From assembly GCF_020171525.1 (NCBI RefSeq), contig NZ_JAIVAI010000001.1, positions 1,240,001-1,304,000 of the forward strand: DNA of 64,000 bases. Direction: 5' to 3'. A model generated the notes under the pieces. That model saw nothing but the letters and a program-made list of their open reading frames with translations, was not told where the DNA came from and searched no databases. Position numbers and translations under genes: made by a program. Positions within the stretch are counted from its first letter, which is position 1; every line of letters starts with the position of its first letter. Shown piece by piece: positions 17,081 to 25,771 of the stretch. Source of the DNA: Halobacillus yeomjeoni (GTDB taxonomy: Bacteria > Bacillota > Bacilli > Bacillales > Halobacillaceae).

Positions 17081-18199
17081 ATGGTTCAAGAAATGTTCTT
17101 CAACTTAACCATCATGGTATCTTTCATGTTTATCATTATTCAAACCTTCCATAGTTCCATGTTGAAAAATAAACCACCTATCTACCGTAAAGTTTATTTA
17201 GGGGCGGTGAGCGGTATTCTATCCGTCATCCTCATACACTTTTCCATTTATGTAGGTGAAGATGGAATGTTTGATTTAAGACACATCCCTCTCATGATCA
17301 GCACTATCTATGGTGGATGGGTATCTACTCTCATTACGGGCACCTTCAGTATAGCAGCACGATTTTCTTATGGTATGGATACGCCTTCTATGATGAATTT
17401 CTTAGGTGTCATCGCTTTTTCAATGGTTTACTTGAGTATTTCCACTAGAAAGTGGAATGTTTACAAAAAAACCACTGCCATGTTGTTGACGACAAATATC
17501 ATCTTTACACTTAGTACGAATAAAATCATCTCATCTCAGTCGATTCACCTGGAACTCAATACTTATTATTGGATGGTCACCTTCATCGGAGGCTTCGTGG
17601 CTGTTTCGATTTTTGAATCTATAAAAAAGAAAGAAAAAGCTTTCGCTGTTTTTCAAACACAGGCATTCAAAGATCCGCTGACAGGTTTGAACAATGTTCG
17701 AGGTTTTCAACATGAAGTAGAATGTGTAGAAAAAAATGGACTCGGCCGAAAACCTTTCTTCTCTCTCTTGATGATTGATATCGATCATTTTAAGAAAGTG
17801 AATGATACATATGGCCATCAAACCGGAGATGAATTGTTAATCCAACTTAGTAAGCTTCTCCTCAAAAACTGCCATCCAAATGCCATCATTTCAAGGAACG
17901 GAGGAGAAGAGTTTACCGTAGTGGTTGCAAACCTGACCCATGACTCAGTCTCTAAAATGGCTGAAAAGCTTCGCAGAGAAGTCGAAGCTCATCTTTTTCA
18001 CACGAAAGAACAGGAAAAGATTCATTGTACCATCTCCATCGGGGTGGCAACGTACAAAAATAGTCAAAAGAACGTCATGACACTATATCAAATGGCAGAC
18101 GGTGCACTTTATGAAGCGAAAAAAGCTGGAAGAAATCAAGTGGTATTCTCAAAAACATCTCCAAAAAAAGAAACCTATTCCTCACAACAGATCAGTTAA
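17081..18199 (+). CDS. Membrane diguanylate cyclase, DgcK (YhcK)-like
   Basis: 372 residues: an N-terminal 5TM sensor domain of the LytS/YhcK type (five to six hydrophobic helices through about residue 180, with the typical M-I-S-T-I-Y-G-G-W region) followed by a GGDEF domain (DPLTGLNNVRGF, DIDHFKKVNDTYGH, active-site motif GGEEF, GVATY). GGEEF is an active variant, so c-di-GMP synthesis is likely; the RxxD product-inhibition site is not seen upstream of the motif. I use the ATG at 17081, after AAGAAGGGTG; a longer frame would add a poorly supported basic leader. A mobile repeat has inserted just after its stop codon. Confidence 0.88.
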   Translation: MVQEMFFNLTIMVSFMFIIIQTFHSSMLKNKPPIYRKVYLGAVSGILSVILIHFSIYVGEDGMFDLRHIPLMISTIYGGWVSTLITGTFSIAARFSYGMDTPSMMNFLGVIAFSMVYLSISTRKWNVYKKTTAMLLTTNIIFTLSTNKIISSQSIHLELNTYYWMVTFIGGFVAVSIFESIKKKEKAFAVFQTQAFKDPLTGLNNVRGFQHEVECVEKNGLGRKPFFSLLMIDIDHFKKVNDTYGHQTGDELLIQLSKLLLKNCHPNAIISRNGGEEFTVVVANLTHDSVSKMAEKLRREVEAHLFHTKEQEKIHCTISIGVATYKNSQKNVMTLYQMADGALYEAKKAGRNQVVFSKTSPKKETYSSQQIS

Positions 18200-18204
18200 T
18201 AATA

Positions 18205-18652
18205 GGCTCTGTTAAAGCCTGTTGTTGATATAATAGTCCCTGTCTGGGATTAGGTGTCTGGTCCGTTATTTACTCAGAGCATGGGATGGCAGGGAAAACA
18301 GTCCGCTTTCCGCGGGGAACGCTGTGCCTCCTCGAACTTCGTTCTCCGGGGTCTCACCTGGTTCCTTTTTCCCGCAGGAGTCTACCTGTTTTCCCTGCCA
18401 TCCCTTTCGTAGTTGGTGTAAGGGACTTCGGTTATGGCTTTTCCGATCCTCCTACTTTGAAGAGGCTGCCTTTTAGAATGGCGAGACTCCTGTGGGATAA
18501 AGGTACATCGTGAGACCCCGGAAGGCGCAGCCTGAGGAGGCTCACGGTACCCCACGGAAAGGGAGTCATTCCAAAGGCAGCCTCATACAAATTCCAGAAA
18601 GAGCTGATATGAGCTCACATATGAAATAACAACACCAAGCAATAACAGAGCC
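18205..18652. repeat. MITE-like dispersed repeat, copy 3 (448 bp, longest)
   Basis: Starts GGCTCTGTTAAAG and ends ATAACAGAGCC, flanked by an exact 8-bp duplication TAATAATA (18197-18204 and 18653-18660). The interior consists of two large hairpins: about 18280-18402 (GGGATGGCAGGGAAAACAG pairing with its complement) and about 18467-18585 (GAGGCTGCCTTTTAGAATG pairing with CATTCCAAAGGCAGCCTC). No transposase. The duplication includes the TAA stop of the diguanylate cyclase gene, so the element lies between that gene and a terminator at 18661-18696. Confidence 0.88.
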
Positions 18653-18660
18653 TAATAATA

Positions 18661-18696
18661 AAAACGCTCCTTTTCACTTAAAAGGAGCGTTTTTTG
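18661..18696 (+). terminator. Terminator, probably the original one of the diguanylate cyclase gene
   Basis: AAAACGCTCCTTTT pairs with AAAAGGAGCGTTTT and is followed by Ts. It follows directly on the repeat's right target duplication, so before the insertion it would have stood a few bases after the cyclase stop codon. Confidence 0.88.
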
Positions 18697-18763
18697 GTCT
18701 CAATTTTTGTAATTTAAGTTTGAAAATTGTCGACAAAGATAATAGGTAGGTAGAGGTGATCTA

Positions 18764-19174
18764 ATGACAAACTTTTTAATAGGAGCAACAATCGTATTCG
18801 TTGCCATCAATCTCGTTTACTTTTTCAAAAATAAAACCTATGAAAAGAGCTACTTCAGTTCTGCCCTGCTGTTGAAACTGGTAATTGTTATGAGTGCAGT
18901 TTTATTCGGATTTGCGATCATCTACTATCTCTTATCATTGAATGACGTCATTTTGGTCGAAAGTCTTTCAAAAAGAAAACCGATCGATCCCACCTTTCTT
19001 AACCTGCTTTATTTCAGCGGAGAGACATTAGTTTCGGTGGGTTATGGTGATATGATCCCTGTAAGATCGGCTCGTTTCTTTGCTATCATTGAATCATTTT
19101 TAGGAATTCTTCTTCCTTCGGCTTATTTTATGAAATCCCTGGATTTGGCGAATCAATCCAAACGCAATGGATAG
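18764..19174 (+). CDS. Small two-pore-helix potassium channel-like protein
   Basis: 136 residues with three hydrophobic segments (about 4-21, 38-59 and 103-123). Between the last two is a pore region ending in SVGYGDM, which matches the K+ channel selectivity filter (T/S-V-G-Y-G-D). This is the Ion_trans_2 type pore without a cytoplasmic RCK domain. It probably conducts K+ as a tetramer in the cytoplasmic membrane; gating is unknown. It starts after TAGGTAGAGGTG. Not part of an obvious operon. Confidence 0.82.
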   Translation: MTNFLIGATIVFVAINLVYFFKNKTYEKSYFSSALLLKLVIVMSAVLFGFAIIYYLLSLNDVILVESLSKRKPIDPTFLNLLYFSGETLVSVGYGDMIPVRSARFFAIIESFLGILLPSAYFMKSLDLANQSKRNG

Positions 19175-19209
19175 AACAGCATATAAAGCGGCAAATCTGT
19201 CAAAGGGCG

Positions 19210-19989
19210 TTACCCCCTCGCTACTGCTTTTTTAGCTGACAAGGCAGCAAAGGTGATGGTAATCGTACAGGCAATGACAATGGCGATGACCCCCTGCATC
19301 AGATCCCAGAAAATCCACCCATCAATCAAAACCGTCCTCATACTTTCAAATATATAGGTGGTAGGATTGATGGTGGCTGCAATCTTTAACCATTGAGCGT
19401 CAATCAGTTCGTAGGGTACAAAAGTGGTACTCAAAAAAATCAGCGGAAAAAAGATGAAAGTTCCCGCCTGTGCAGCCTGTGCATTTTTCGTACGTAAGGC
19501 TACACCAGCGGAATAACCTGCAAATGCCAGCCCCCATCCGATGGCAATCATTAATACGAATAAGATTCCACCGAAGCCTGTCGCAACTTCCAACCCAAGC
19601 AAATAACCGATTCCGATAATCAATAATGTTTGAATGAACAGTTGGAGCATGCCGGCGATGATCGGACCCAGCACGATAGCAAGCCTTGATGCAGGAGTCA
19701 ATAATAACCTGGAGAAGAATCCGTTCTCAATGTCTTTTACAATTCCCTGACCTGCTCCTCCAGCCCCGCCTATGGCTGCAGAAACAATGGATACAGGCAG
19801 AATGAATGCGAGATAATTCGCACCTTCAAATGTGGGAAGCTGAGATATACCACTCAGCCCTCCCTCATACACCAATAAAAAGAAAGCAGATATCATCAAG
19901 TTAGGAATGAACGAGAATGGATTTCTCAAGGTTGTTTTAATACTCCGCGCTGTGATCAGCCACGTATCTTTCCAAATACTATTCCCCAT
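19210..19989 (-). CDS. ABC-2 type exporter permease
   Basis: 259-residue permease with six hydrophobic segments, of the DrrB/ABC-2 type that works with the ATPase encoded just upstream. The region FFSRLLLTPASRLAIVLGPI resembles the conserved ABC-2 cytoplasmic loop. I choose the ATG at 19989 (MGNSIWKDTW), nine bases after AGGAGG inside the end of the ATPase gene; the two genes overlap by 11 bases. Substrate unknown: drug, lipid and peptide exporters share this form. Confidence 0.88.
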   Translation of the reverse strand: MGNSIWKDTWLITARSIKTTLRNPFSFIPNLMISAFFLLVYEGGLSGISQLPTFEGANYLAFILPVSIVSAAIGGAGGAGQGIVKDIENGFFSRLLLTPASRLAIVLGPIIAGMLQLFIQTLLIIGIGYLLGLEVATGFGGILFVLMIAIGWGLAFAGYSAGVALRTKNAQAAQAGTFIFFPLIFLSTTFVPYELIDAQWLKIAATINPTTYIFESMRTVLIDGWIFWDLMQGVIAIVIACTITITFAALSAKKAVARG

Positions 19990-20941
19990 GCGTCTCCACC
20001 TCCTGGTCATTCGTTATTTTCAAGAAAATATCATCCAATGTCGGAGAGGATAGATTGACGGTTTCAATTTCAATCCCCTCCCCATCTAAAATCCTTACAA
20101 TCTCAAGCAGCTGCTTAGCGCCATCTTTCACATAGACCGTCAATTTTTCGCTTTGGCGAATGACTTCCGACGCTCCCATCTGCCGCTTCAGAATATCTTC
20201 GGCTGTTCCACTATCTATATCGGATATAAACGTCAAAGTAACGAGATCGCTTCCGATTTGTGCCTTCAATTCTTTCGGTGTACCCGTCGCTACGATTTCA
20301 CCATGATTGATGATGCTGATCCGATGTGCAAGAGAATCCGCTTCTTCCAAGTATTGAGTCGTAAGAAAAATAGTCGTCCCTTTCTCTTCGTTCAATCGCT
20401 GCAGTTCCTTCCAGATCGCCATCCGGTTCGATGGATCCAATCCAGTCGTCGGTTCATCCAGGAAAAGAATCTTCGGTTCGTTGACGAGAGTGAGAGCTAA
20501 GTCAAGCCTCCGTCTCATTCCTCCAGAATAATTCCCGATTCTACGCTCGGCTGATTCAGTCAGTTGTACGATCTCCAATAGTTCAACTGCTCTTTCTTTC
20601 GCTCGATCTTTAGAAAAACCAAAGATATTCGCTTGTAGTTCTATCAATTCACGACCGGTTAAATCAGGGTCCACTCCTGTTTCCTGCAGCGCAACTCCTA
20701 TGTATCTCCTTACTTTTTCCGGTTCTCTGATGACATCATGTCCCGCTACTGCCGCTTCTCCACCTGTAGCATTGATCAAGGTGGTAAGGATTTGTACGGT
20801 CGTCGATTTCCCTGCACCGTTTGGACCGAGAAAAGCAAAAAATTCCCCTTCTTTCACAGAGAATGAAACATCCCTGACAGCTTTGACGTTCCCTTTCTTA
20901 AATGTTTTTGATAAATTCTTTACTTCAATACTCCCGTTCAC
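19979..20941 (-). CDS. ABC exporter ATP-binding protein, DrrA-like
   Basis: 320-residue ATPase: Walker A GPNGAGKST (about residue 39), Q-loop ALQETGVD, signature YSGGMRRRLDLAL, Walker B ILFLDEPTTGLD and the switch His region. The C-terminal extension of about 90 residues after the core is typical of the daunorubicin-resistance (DrrA) subfamily. It starts with a GTG at 20941, seven bases after GGGAGG. Forms a two-gene exporter with the overlapping permease gene. Confidence 0.92.
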   Translation of the reverse strand: MNGSIEVKNLSKTFKKGNVKAVRDVSFSVKEGEFFAFLGPNGAGKSTTVQILTTLINATGGEAAVAGHDVIREPEKVRRYIGVALQETGVDPDLTGRELIELQANIFGFSKDRAKERAVELLEIVQLTESAERRIGNYSGGMRRRLDLALTLVNEPKILFLDEPTTGLDPSNRMAIWKELQRLNEEKGTTIFLTTQYLEEADSLAHRISIINHGEIVATGTPKELKAQIGSDLVTLTFISDIDSGTAEDILKRQMGASEVIRQSEKLTVYVKDGAKQLLEIVRILDGEGIEIETVNLSSPTLDDIFLKITNDQEVETHGE

Positions 20942-21062
20942 AGCAATTCCTCCCAGAACGTATTTATCCGAATTCCAAATTCTATGTAGGAGTCTCGGTT
21001 CTAAGGATTAAGATATTAATTCCTACTCCGCGTCCTCCCTGGTTTTTTCAGCTCTTAAATAA

Positions 21063-21170
21063 GGCTTCGTCAAAGATTCGTGTATATTCAGATGGGGGTT
21101 TAAGGCAACGAATCACTTTCCATATGGTGAGTCCCATTTTGTAAAAATCAATCCAACACAAAGCAGAGTC
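21063..21170. repeat. Possible remnant of the dispersed repeat (copy 4)
   Basis: A 108-bp stretch starting GGCTTCGTCAAAG and ending ATCAATCCAACACAAAGCAGAGTC, which resembles the termini of the repeat family (ATCAACACTAAACTTTAACAGAGCC in copy 6). The middle shares nothing obvious with the others. It may be a deleted, diverged copy. It is the only thing I see in the 468-bp gap between the ABC exporter and the next gene apart from a promoter. Confidence 0.3.
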
Positions 21171-21335
21171 TAAAATAAAGATACTTCACATTAAGAGAAC
21201 TGTCACCTTTAACCATCTATCTTTATACATACAGGAATCTCCATTTAATCAGATGTTTAACCTTATAGTAATGCGGGAAAACTCGGCTTTGTCTGAAAAA
21301 AATTAATCATTCGCAAAACTAGACGTTTTTCACGG

Positions 21336-21364
21336 TTGTGAAAGAAATTCGAAAGTGATAGGAT
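21336..21364 (+). promoter_or_regulatory. SigA-type promoter for the small membrane protein
   Basis: TTGTGA, a 17-bp spacer and TAGGAT, about 45 bp before the start codon at 21410. A reasonable SigA match read by eye. Confidence 0.5.
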
Positions 21365-21409
21365 GGTAAAAATTAAAATTCAGACAATAATCAATAAGGA
21401 GGTGTCGAT

Positions 21410-21661
21410 ATGAATGTGTTAGAGATGTATCCCTGGATAACTCCTTTATTGTGGCTGATCGTAGTTATTTCTATTTTTTGGTCTTACCATAGCTTTAGAA
21501 GTAAGAGGTACAGTATGTTGGTGCTTTCCGGTATGCTTCAAACCATTTTAAGTCCACTGTTCGCCTTCACGATTGGACCGATCCTCCTCGCGCTGGGTCT
21601 GACGCAATTTTATATGGGTATCGTTAATGCAAAAAGGGTGAAAGCTGTGAGACATGACTAA
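21410..21661 (+). CDS. Hypothetical small membrane protein
   Basis: 83 residues, two to three hydrophobic segments (about 10-25, 38-62 with a conserved-looking GPILLALGLTQFYMG), ending in a basic tail. No family recognised. The ribosome site AAGGAGGTG is excellent and a promoter is visible upstream, so it is very likely real. Its last codons form the left arm of the terminator that follows. Confidence 0.75.
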   Translation: MNVLEMYPWITPLLWLIVVISIFWSYHSFRSKRYSMLVLSGMLQTILSPLFAFTIGPILLALGLTQFYMGIVNAKRVKAVRHD

Positions 21662-21692
21662 TGTCTTATCAGCATTTCACCCTTTTTTCGAT
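21637..21692. terminator. Bidirectional terminator overlapping two convergent genes
   Basis: AAAAGGGTGAAAGCTG pairs with CAGC-A-TTTCACCCTTTT, and an inner GACAT/ATGTC pair extends the stem; T-runs lie on both sides. It overlaps the 3' ends of both the small membrane protein gene and the leftward hypothetical gene. Confidence 0.85.
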
Positions 21693-22007
21693 ATATTCAC
21701 ATAGGTCTCCGATCGTCTCCAATACTTCGAAACCCACCTGAATCCTTTCCTCACTTCTCTCAATCTTCCAGTATTGAACCAAGTCGTTAAGCGTAGCAGC
21801 AAGTTTTTGTTCATCCCCCTTAAATAATTCCCGAAGTTGTACATGAGTGGTCAAATGATCGAGAGGATCATCATATTTCTCTTCAAGGTTGTGATGTATG
21901 AATTCTACAGCTGATCTGTATACTTCATAAACCAATCCTTTATGACGGAATCGTTCCTGGAGCAGCTTCTTCGTCTTATGATAGTCGTAATCATAAAGAT
22001 CCCCCAC
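21669..22007 (-). CDS. Hypothetical protein, 112 residues
   Basis: A mostly helical, charged, soluble protein starting MGDLYDYDYHKTKKLLQERF. No signal peptide, membrane segment or recognised motif. A GAGGGGG ribosome site precedes the ATG. Convergent with the small membrane protein gene and sharing its terminator. Function unknown. Confidence 0.65.
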   Translation of the reverse strand: MGDLYDYDYHKTKKLLQERFRHKGLVYEVYRSAVEFIHHNLEEKYDDPLDHLTTHVQLRELFKGDEQKLAATLNDLVQYWKIERSEERIQVGFEVLETIGDLCEYIEKRVKC

Positions 22008-22189
22008 AACAACCCCCTCCTCTAAATTCCGGATACATTATATAATTCTCTCTTTCTCGACAAATTCCTCCTGTCGTTCCTCATATTAAGCTTGTAAAGA
22101 TAGGTAAAACATCGTGAAATCTGGGTGAATAAAACGAAAATTGTGATATCATTTACATGAAGCGACTTTTTTCCAATAAGGAGATTCTT

Positions 22190-22879
22190 ATGAGTAGACT
22201 ACCATTTTTTATTTGTATAATCATGATTCTGGTTCTTACTGGATGTCAAAACCACCAGCCAATCGCAGAGGCGACCACGACGAAACAAGAACCTTCTACT
22301 GAACCAATACATGAAAAAGAAAATCTAACAGAATCCGACCTTATGTCTGAACTTAATCTTCATATAAATGAGAAAACTTACACCATAACCCAAAAGAACT
22401 ATCCGATTCTATACCGATATGTCAGCGGTTTCGAGAATCCTGAGAAGCAGTTGAATGCTTTGAACTACTCTCCCTTATTAGAGGATCAGTACCTGATTGA
22501 ATTTGCATGCAAGAACACTACATGTTCACATATTGTATTGGATTTTCATTTAGAAACCTCTTTTCTGCTTAACGATCTCAGTGCCTTGAAATCAGTCGAC
22601 TGGTCGACCGATAAGCGTTATATTTCCTTTTTATTTGAAAGATCGAACAATGACGGTGTAAAAAAACATCATTTGGCAATCATGGACTTATATACATTAG
22701 AACCTGCTTCATTGGAGTTGGTCGAAGATGAACCTCTCATTCCTTTACCTAATCAATATCAATATGAAATAAAATCCGTCAAATTCATTGATGGAAATCA
22801 AATCCAAATTAAAACCGAAGATATAATAAAAAAATCATCTAGGAATGTTACAACTACTTGGCAATACGATGCGCCTTAG
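22190..22879 (+). CDS. Hypothetical lipoprotein
   Basis: 229 residues with a signal peptide (MSRLPFFICIIMILVLTGC): the lipobox LTGC puts the lipidated Cys near residue 19. The mature part starts with a Thr/Glu-rich linker and then a domain of about 170 residues of mixed beta character; no family recognised. I use the ATG at 22190 after AAGGAG. It ends 10 bases before the nitroreductase start, so co-transcription is likely. Confidence 0.72.
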   Translation: MSRLPFFICIIMILVLTGCQNHQPIAEATTTKQEPSTEPIHEKENLTESDLMSELNLHINEKTYTITQKNYPILYRYVSGFENPEKQLNALNYSPLLEDQYLIEFACKNTTCSHIVLDFHLETSFLLNDLSALKSVDWSTDKRYISFLFERSNNDGVKKHHLAIMDLYTLEPASLELVEDEPLIPLPNQYQYEIKSVKFIDGNQIQIKTEDIIKKSSRNVTTTWQYDAP

Positions 22880-22889
22880 GAGGAAAAAA

Positions 22890-23627
22890 ATGAATGCCAC
22901 AATAGAAACTCTGCTTAACCACCGTTCCATTCGATCCTTCAAAGATACACGTTTGAATCAGGAGCAGATTGATACGCTCGTAGCAGCAGCTCAACAAGCC
23001 TCGACTTCCAGTTATATGATGGCCTACAGCATCATCGGTGTAACAGATGAAGACAAGAAAGCTGAACTCGCTGACATCACCGGTCAAAACTACGTTAAAG
23101 AGAATGGTCATCTTTTCATTTTTTGTGCAGATTTGTACCGTACAACCATAAAAGCCGATAAAAAACAATATGAAGAAATGCTTGCCAATCTGGAGAACAG
23201 CGAGCACTTCCTCGTATCTGCAATCGATGCTGCATTAGCTGCTCAAAATGCAGCCATTGCAGCAGAATCTATGGGTCTTGGCATTTGTTATATTGGCAGC
23301 ATCCGAAATCAAATAGCCCGGGTCGATGAATTATTATCTCTCCCGAAACATGTCATCCCCTTATTCGGTATGGTCGTTGGTGAGCCTGCTCAAAAGCCTG
23401 AGCAAAAACCACGTCTACCAAAAGATGCTGTTTACTTTGAAAATGAATACTCTCACTATGAAGAAAAACTGGACACTTTTAATGAAACGATAGCCGCATA
23501 CTATCGTTCACGCTCCAATAATAACCGCCAGGACTCTTGGACAGATCAAATGTTGAGACGTTTCCAGACACCAATGAGAATGGACGTAACTGAATTTGTC
23601 CAGAAGAAAGGCTTCAACAAGAGGTAG
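22890..23627 (+). CDS. NfsA-type NADPH nitro/flavin reductase
   Basis: 245-residue FMN-dependent oxidoreductase of the nitroreductase family, NfsA/YcnD type. HRSIRSF at the N-terminus (FMN phosphate contact), the central A-L-A-A-Q-N-A-A-I-A-A-E-S-M-G-L-G helix and the YIGSIRN and GMVVGEP segments are typical. Reduces nitro compounds, quinones or flavins with NADPH. The ATG at 22890 follows AGGAGG with a six-base spacer. Followed after five bases by the sirtuin gene, so probably one transcript. Confidence 0.92.
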   Translation: MNATIETLLNHRSIRSFKDTRLNQEQIDTLVAAAQQASTSSYMMAYSIIGVTDEDKKAELADITGQNYVKENGHLFIFCADLYRTTIKADKKQYEEMLANLENSEHFLVSAIDAALAAQNAAIAAESMGLGICYIGSIRNQIARVDELLSLPKHVIPLFGMVVGEPAQKPEQKPRLPKDAVYFENEYSHYEEKLDTFNETIAAYYRSRSNNNRQDSWTDQMLRRFQTPMRMDVTEFVQKKGFNKR

Positions 23628-23632
23628 ACGAA

Positions 23633-24361
23633 ATGGACAATATCAAAACGTTGGCGTTACACATCCGGAGCGCGGAATCGATTGTCGTCTTGACCGGAGC
23701 TGGTGTCTCTACAGCAAGCGGCATCCCTGATTTCCGATCGAGTGAGGGTCTCTGGACTGAAGACGAATCCAGGGAATATTTCATGTCTACAAGCTATTTC
23801 GAGCAAGAACCTGAAGATTTTTGGAAAAAGTACAAAGCGATTTTTCGACTGAAGCTGTTAAAAGATTATAAACCGAACCTCGTCCACCGCTTCATTAAAG
23901 ATTTAGAGGCAGGCAGCCGATCTGTTACTGTCATCACTCAAAATGTGGATGGCCTTCATGAAGCTGCAAAAAGCAGCCGCATCATTGAGTATCACGGCAC
24001 CCTGAATACATCCAGCTGTCCGCGATGCCACGGATCATTTTCCTTGAATTACGTGATGGGGATGGACGTACCAAGATGTGATCAGTGCAGAGTCGTATTG
24101 AAGCCGGACGTTTTACTCTTCGGGGATTTGATAACCGCTCACGAAGATGCTGAAAAAGCTATCCGGGAAGCTGACTTGATGTTGGTCATGGGGACATCCC
24201 TACTCGTAACCCCCTTCAACCTCCTTCCTTACACAGCCCTGGAAGAAGACGTGACCACTGCCATACTGAACAATGAACCGACAGACAAAGACCGGCTTTT
24301 TGATTACGTCATTCACGAAGATCTATCTCTTGCTGTCGATCAACTGACGAAATACCTGTGA
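23633..24361 (+). CDS. NAD-dependent protein deacetylase (sirtuin)
   Basis: 242-residue Sir2-family enzyme removing acyl groups from lysine with NAD+. Visible: GAGVSTASGIPDFRS (22-36), TQNVDGLHE (102-110), catalytic His121 in EYHGTL, a zinc ribbon with Cys129, Cys132, Cys149 and Cys152, and GTSLLVTPF. In Bacillus the orthologue is SrtN, which acts on acetyl-CoA synthetase among others. It follows the nitroreductase by five bases and ends at a good terminator. Confidence 0.94.
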   Translation: MDNIKTLALHIRSAESIVVLTGAGVSTASGIPDFRSSEGLWTEDESREYFMSTSYFEQEPEDFWKKYKAIFRLKLLKDYKPNLVHRFIKDLEAGSRSVTVITQNVDGLHEAAKSSRIIEYHGTLNTSSCPRCHGSFSLNYVMGMDVPRCDQCRVVLKPDVLLFGDLITAHEDAEKAIREADLMLVMGTSLLVTPFNLLPYTALEEDVTTAILNNEPTDKDRLFDYVIHEDLSLAVDQLTKYL

Positions 24362-24392
24362 CTCCTGAATCAAACTTCAGGAGTTTTTTTAT
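24361..24392 (+). terminator. Terminator after the sirtuin gene
   Basis: CTCCTGAA and TTCAGGAG pair around a short loop, followed by TTTTTTTATT. Confidence 0.85.
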
Positions 24393-24536
24393 TGGTTAAA
24401 ACAGTCTCATGCAGCCGGCGTAGACAGCTTGCTGTTTTTCCTGATGTAAAGCGGATATTTGAACATCTTGAATAATTATGAAACCTTTTTTTCCATATTG
24501 AGTATATAAACCACAATATGAAAAAGGAGTGCAGTC

Positions 24537-24860
24537 ATGAAAAAGTTGATGACGGGATTGATTACTATTTTTATACTGATTATAGTGAATGTTTTTGTAA
24601 GCCTGGCAACTGCAACCTACTTCTTGGATTTTGCATTTGTTATCGGTTTAGGAGCTGCTTTTCTTATAAAATTCTTCAATTCATCAGGAGTGTTTTCCAG
24701 TAGGAGCCTGGACCTTAGTGTCCAATCCCAAACCGGGGTGAAACAGGAAAGTGCTGAGAAGAAATTCAGTCCTGGCGCCAGTTTTTATACAGCACTTTTG
24801 TACGCATTCTCAACTCTCATAGGTACCTTTCTTATGTATAAAGACTACTTCTTCAATTGA
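24537..24860 (+). CDS. Hypothetical membrane protein, 107 residues
   Basis: Three hydrophobic segments (about 4-26, 29-46 and 83-102) separated by a short polar cytoplasmic or external stretch. No known family. An AAAAAGGAGTG ribosome site supports the ATG. It lies 94 bases ahead of the PAS-STAS gene and could share its transcript. Function unknown. Confidence 0.65.
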   Translation: MKKLMTGLITIFILIIVNVFVSLATATYFLDFAFVIGLGAAFLIKFFNSSGVFSSRSLDLSVQSQTGVKQESAEKKFSPGASFYTALLYAFSTLIGTFLMYKDYFFN

Positions 24861-24954
24861 TTGGAATAAGGTCTTCTTTTACAAAAACAAGGAGGAATCT
24901 TAAGGCAGTAAGCAGAATTTTAAGAGTAACTGTATTTTTAGGGGGAGTGAACAA

Positions 24955-25734
24955 GTGGGTAAATTACCGAAAGAGAGTACATTATCGATTCCGGAACAAG
25001 AGGAGATGTATCGTAAAATCGTTGAATATTCCTTTGAAACGACCATCATTCATTCCAATCAACAAGTATTGTATATCAATGAGGCCGGTTCTGAGTTTTT
25101 AAGATCTTCGAAAGAAGCGATCATCGGAGCTAATATCGTCGATGTGTTTCCAGATGAGTATAAAGATTTCATTGTCGAGAGAATTCGTAAAGGTACGTTT
25201 GAAAACAAAGTCGGAGAGCTGATTGAGACCAAGGTATTCCGCTTTGATGGAACCATTTGTGAAGTCGAACTGTACTGCCACCCTGTTCTATTCGGTAAAA
25301 CAAAAGCGATTCAATCGATCATCCGCGATATTACCCCTAGAAAAGAAACGGAAAGAAGATTGAAGAAGGTGATTGGTGAAGTTTCCACCCCACTCGTCCC
25401 AGTAGCAGATGAGATCGCAGTCCTTCCCCTGGTAGGAGTTATCGATGAAACGAGAGCAGAACAACTCCTCGAGCTTATCCCTGCAAAAACCCAGCAATAT
25501 CCCCTTCGCTACTTGATCGTTGATGTGTCCGGTATCTATAATATCGACCATGTGGTAGCAGAGTTTCTTTTCAACATCAATGCAATCGTAGAACTTTTGG
25601 GCATATCTTTGATTTATACCGGATTAAGACCAGAGTTGGCGCATAAAGCTATAGAAGCTCGTTCAGACATAACCTCTTTAAAGACGATGGCTACAGTACA
25701 GCAAGCTCTAAAACGATTATCGAACGCCGGATAA
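24955..25734 (+). CDS. PAS-STAS regulatory protein (RsbR-like)
   Basis: 259 residues: PAS sensor domain (about 15-125, with the IVEYSFETTIIHSNQQVLYIN start and the IRDITPRKETERRLKK linker), then a STAS domain from about 145. This layout recalls RsbR-family stressosome proteins and YtvA. The PAS domain lacks the LOV Cys motif, so it is not a blue-light sensor of that type. In RsbR-type STAS domains a Thr follows the Asp of the IDT motif; here it is IDH, so that phosphorylation site is absent. GTG start after GGGGGAG. Partner unknown. Confidence 0.82.
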   Translation: MGKLPKESTLSIPEQEEMYRKIVEYSFETTIIHSNQQVLYINEAGSEFLRSSKEAIIGANIVDVFPDEYKDFIVERIRKGTFENKVGELIETKVFRFDGTICEVELYCHPVLFGKTKAIQSIIRDITPRKETERRLKKVIGEVSTPLVPVADEIAVLPLVGVIDETRAEQLLELIPAKTQQYPLRYLIVDVSGIYNIDHVVAEFLFNINAIVELLGISLIYTGLRPELAHKAIEARSDITSLKTMATVQQALKRLSNAG

Positions 25735-25737
25735 TAA

Positions 25738-25771
25738 ATGAGGCCCCCTTTAAAGGGAGCCTCTTTTTTTA
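25738..25771. terminator. Bidirectional terminator
   Basis: GAGGCcCCCTTT pairs with AAAGGGaGCCTC and is followed by TTTTTTT; it also reads leftward into the end of the antiporter gene. Confidence 0.85.

Noticed and set aside
18286-18513. Reading frames inside the dispersed repeats (also at 6832-7059 and 29056-29247).
   Set aside because: They are translations of the repeat's hairpin arms, similar between copies only because the DNA is repeated.
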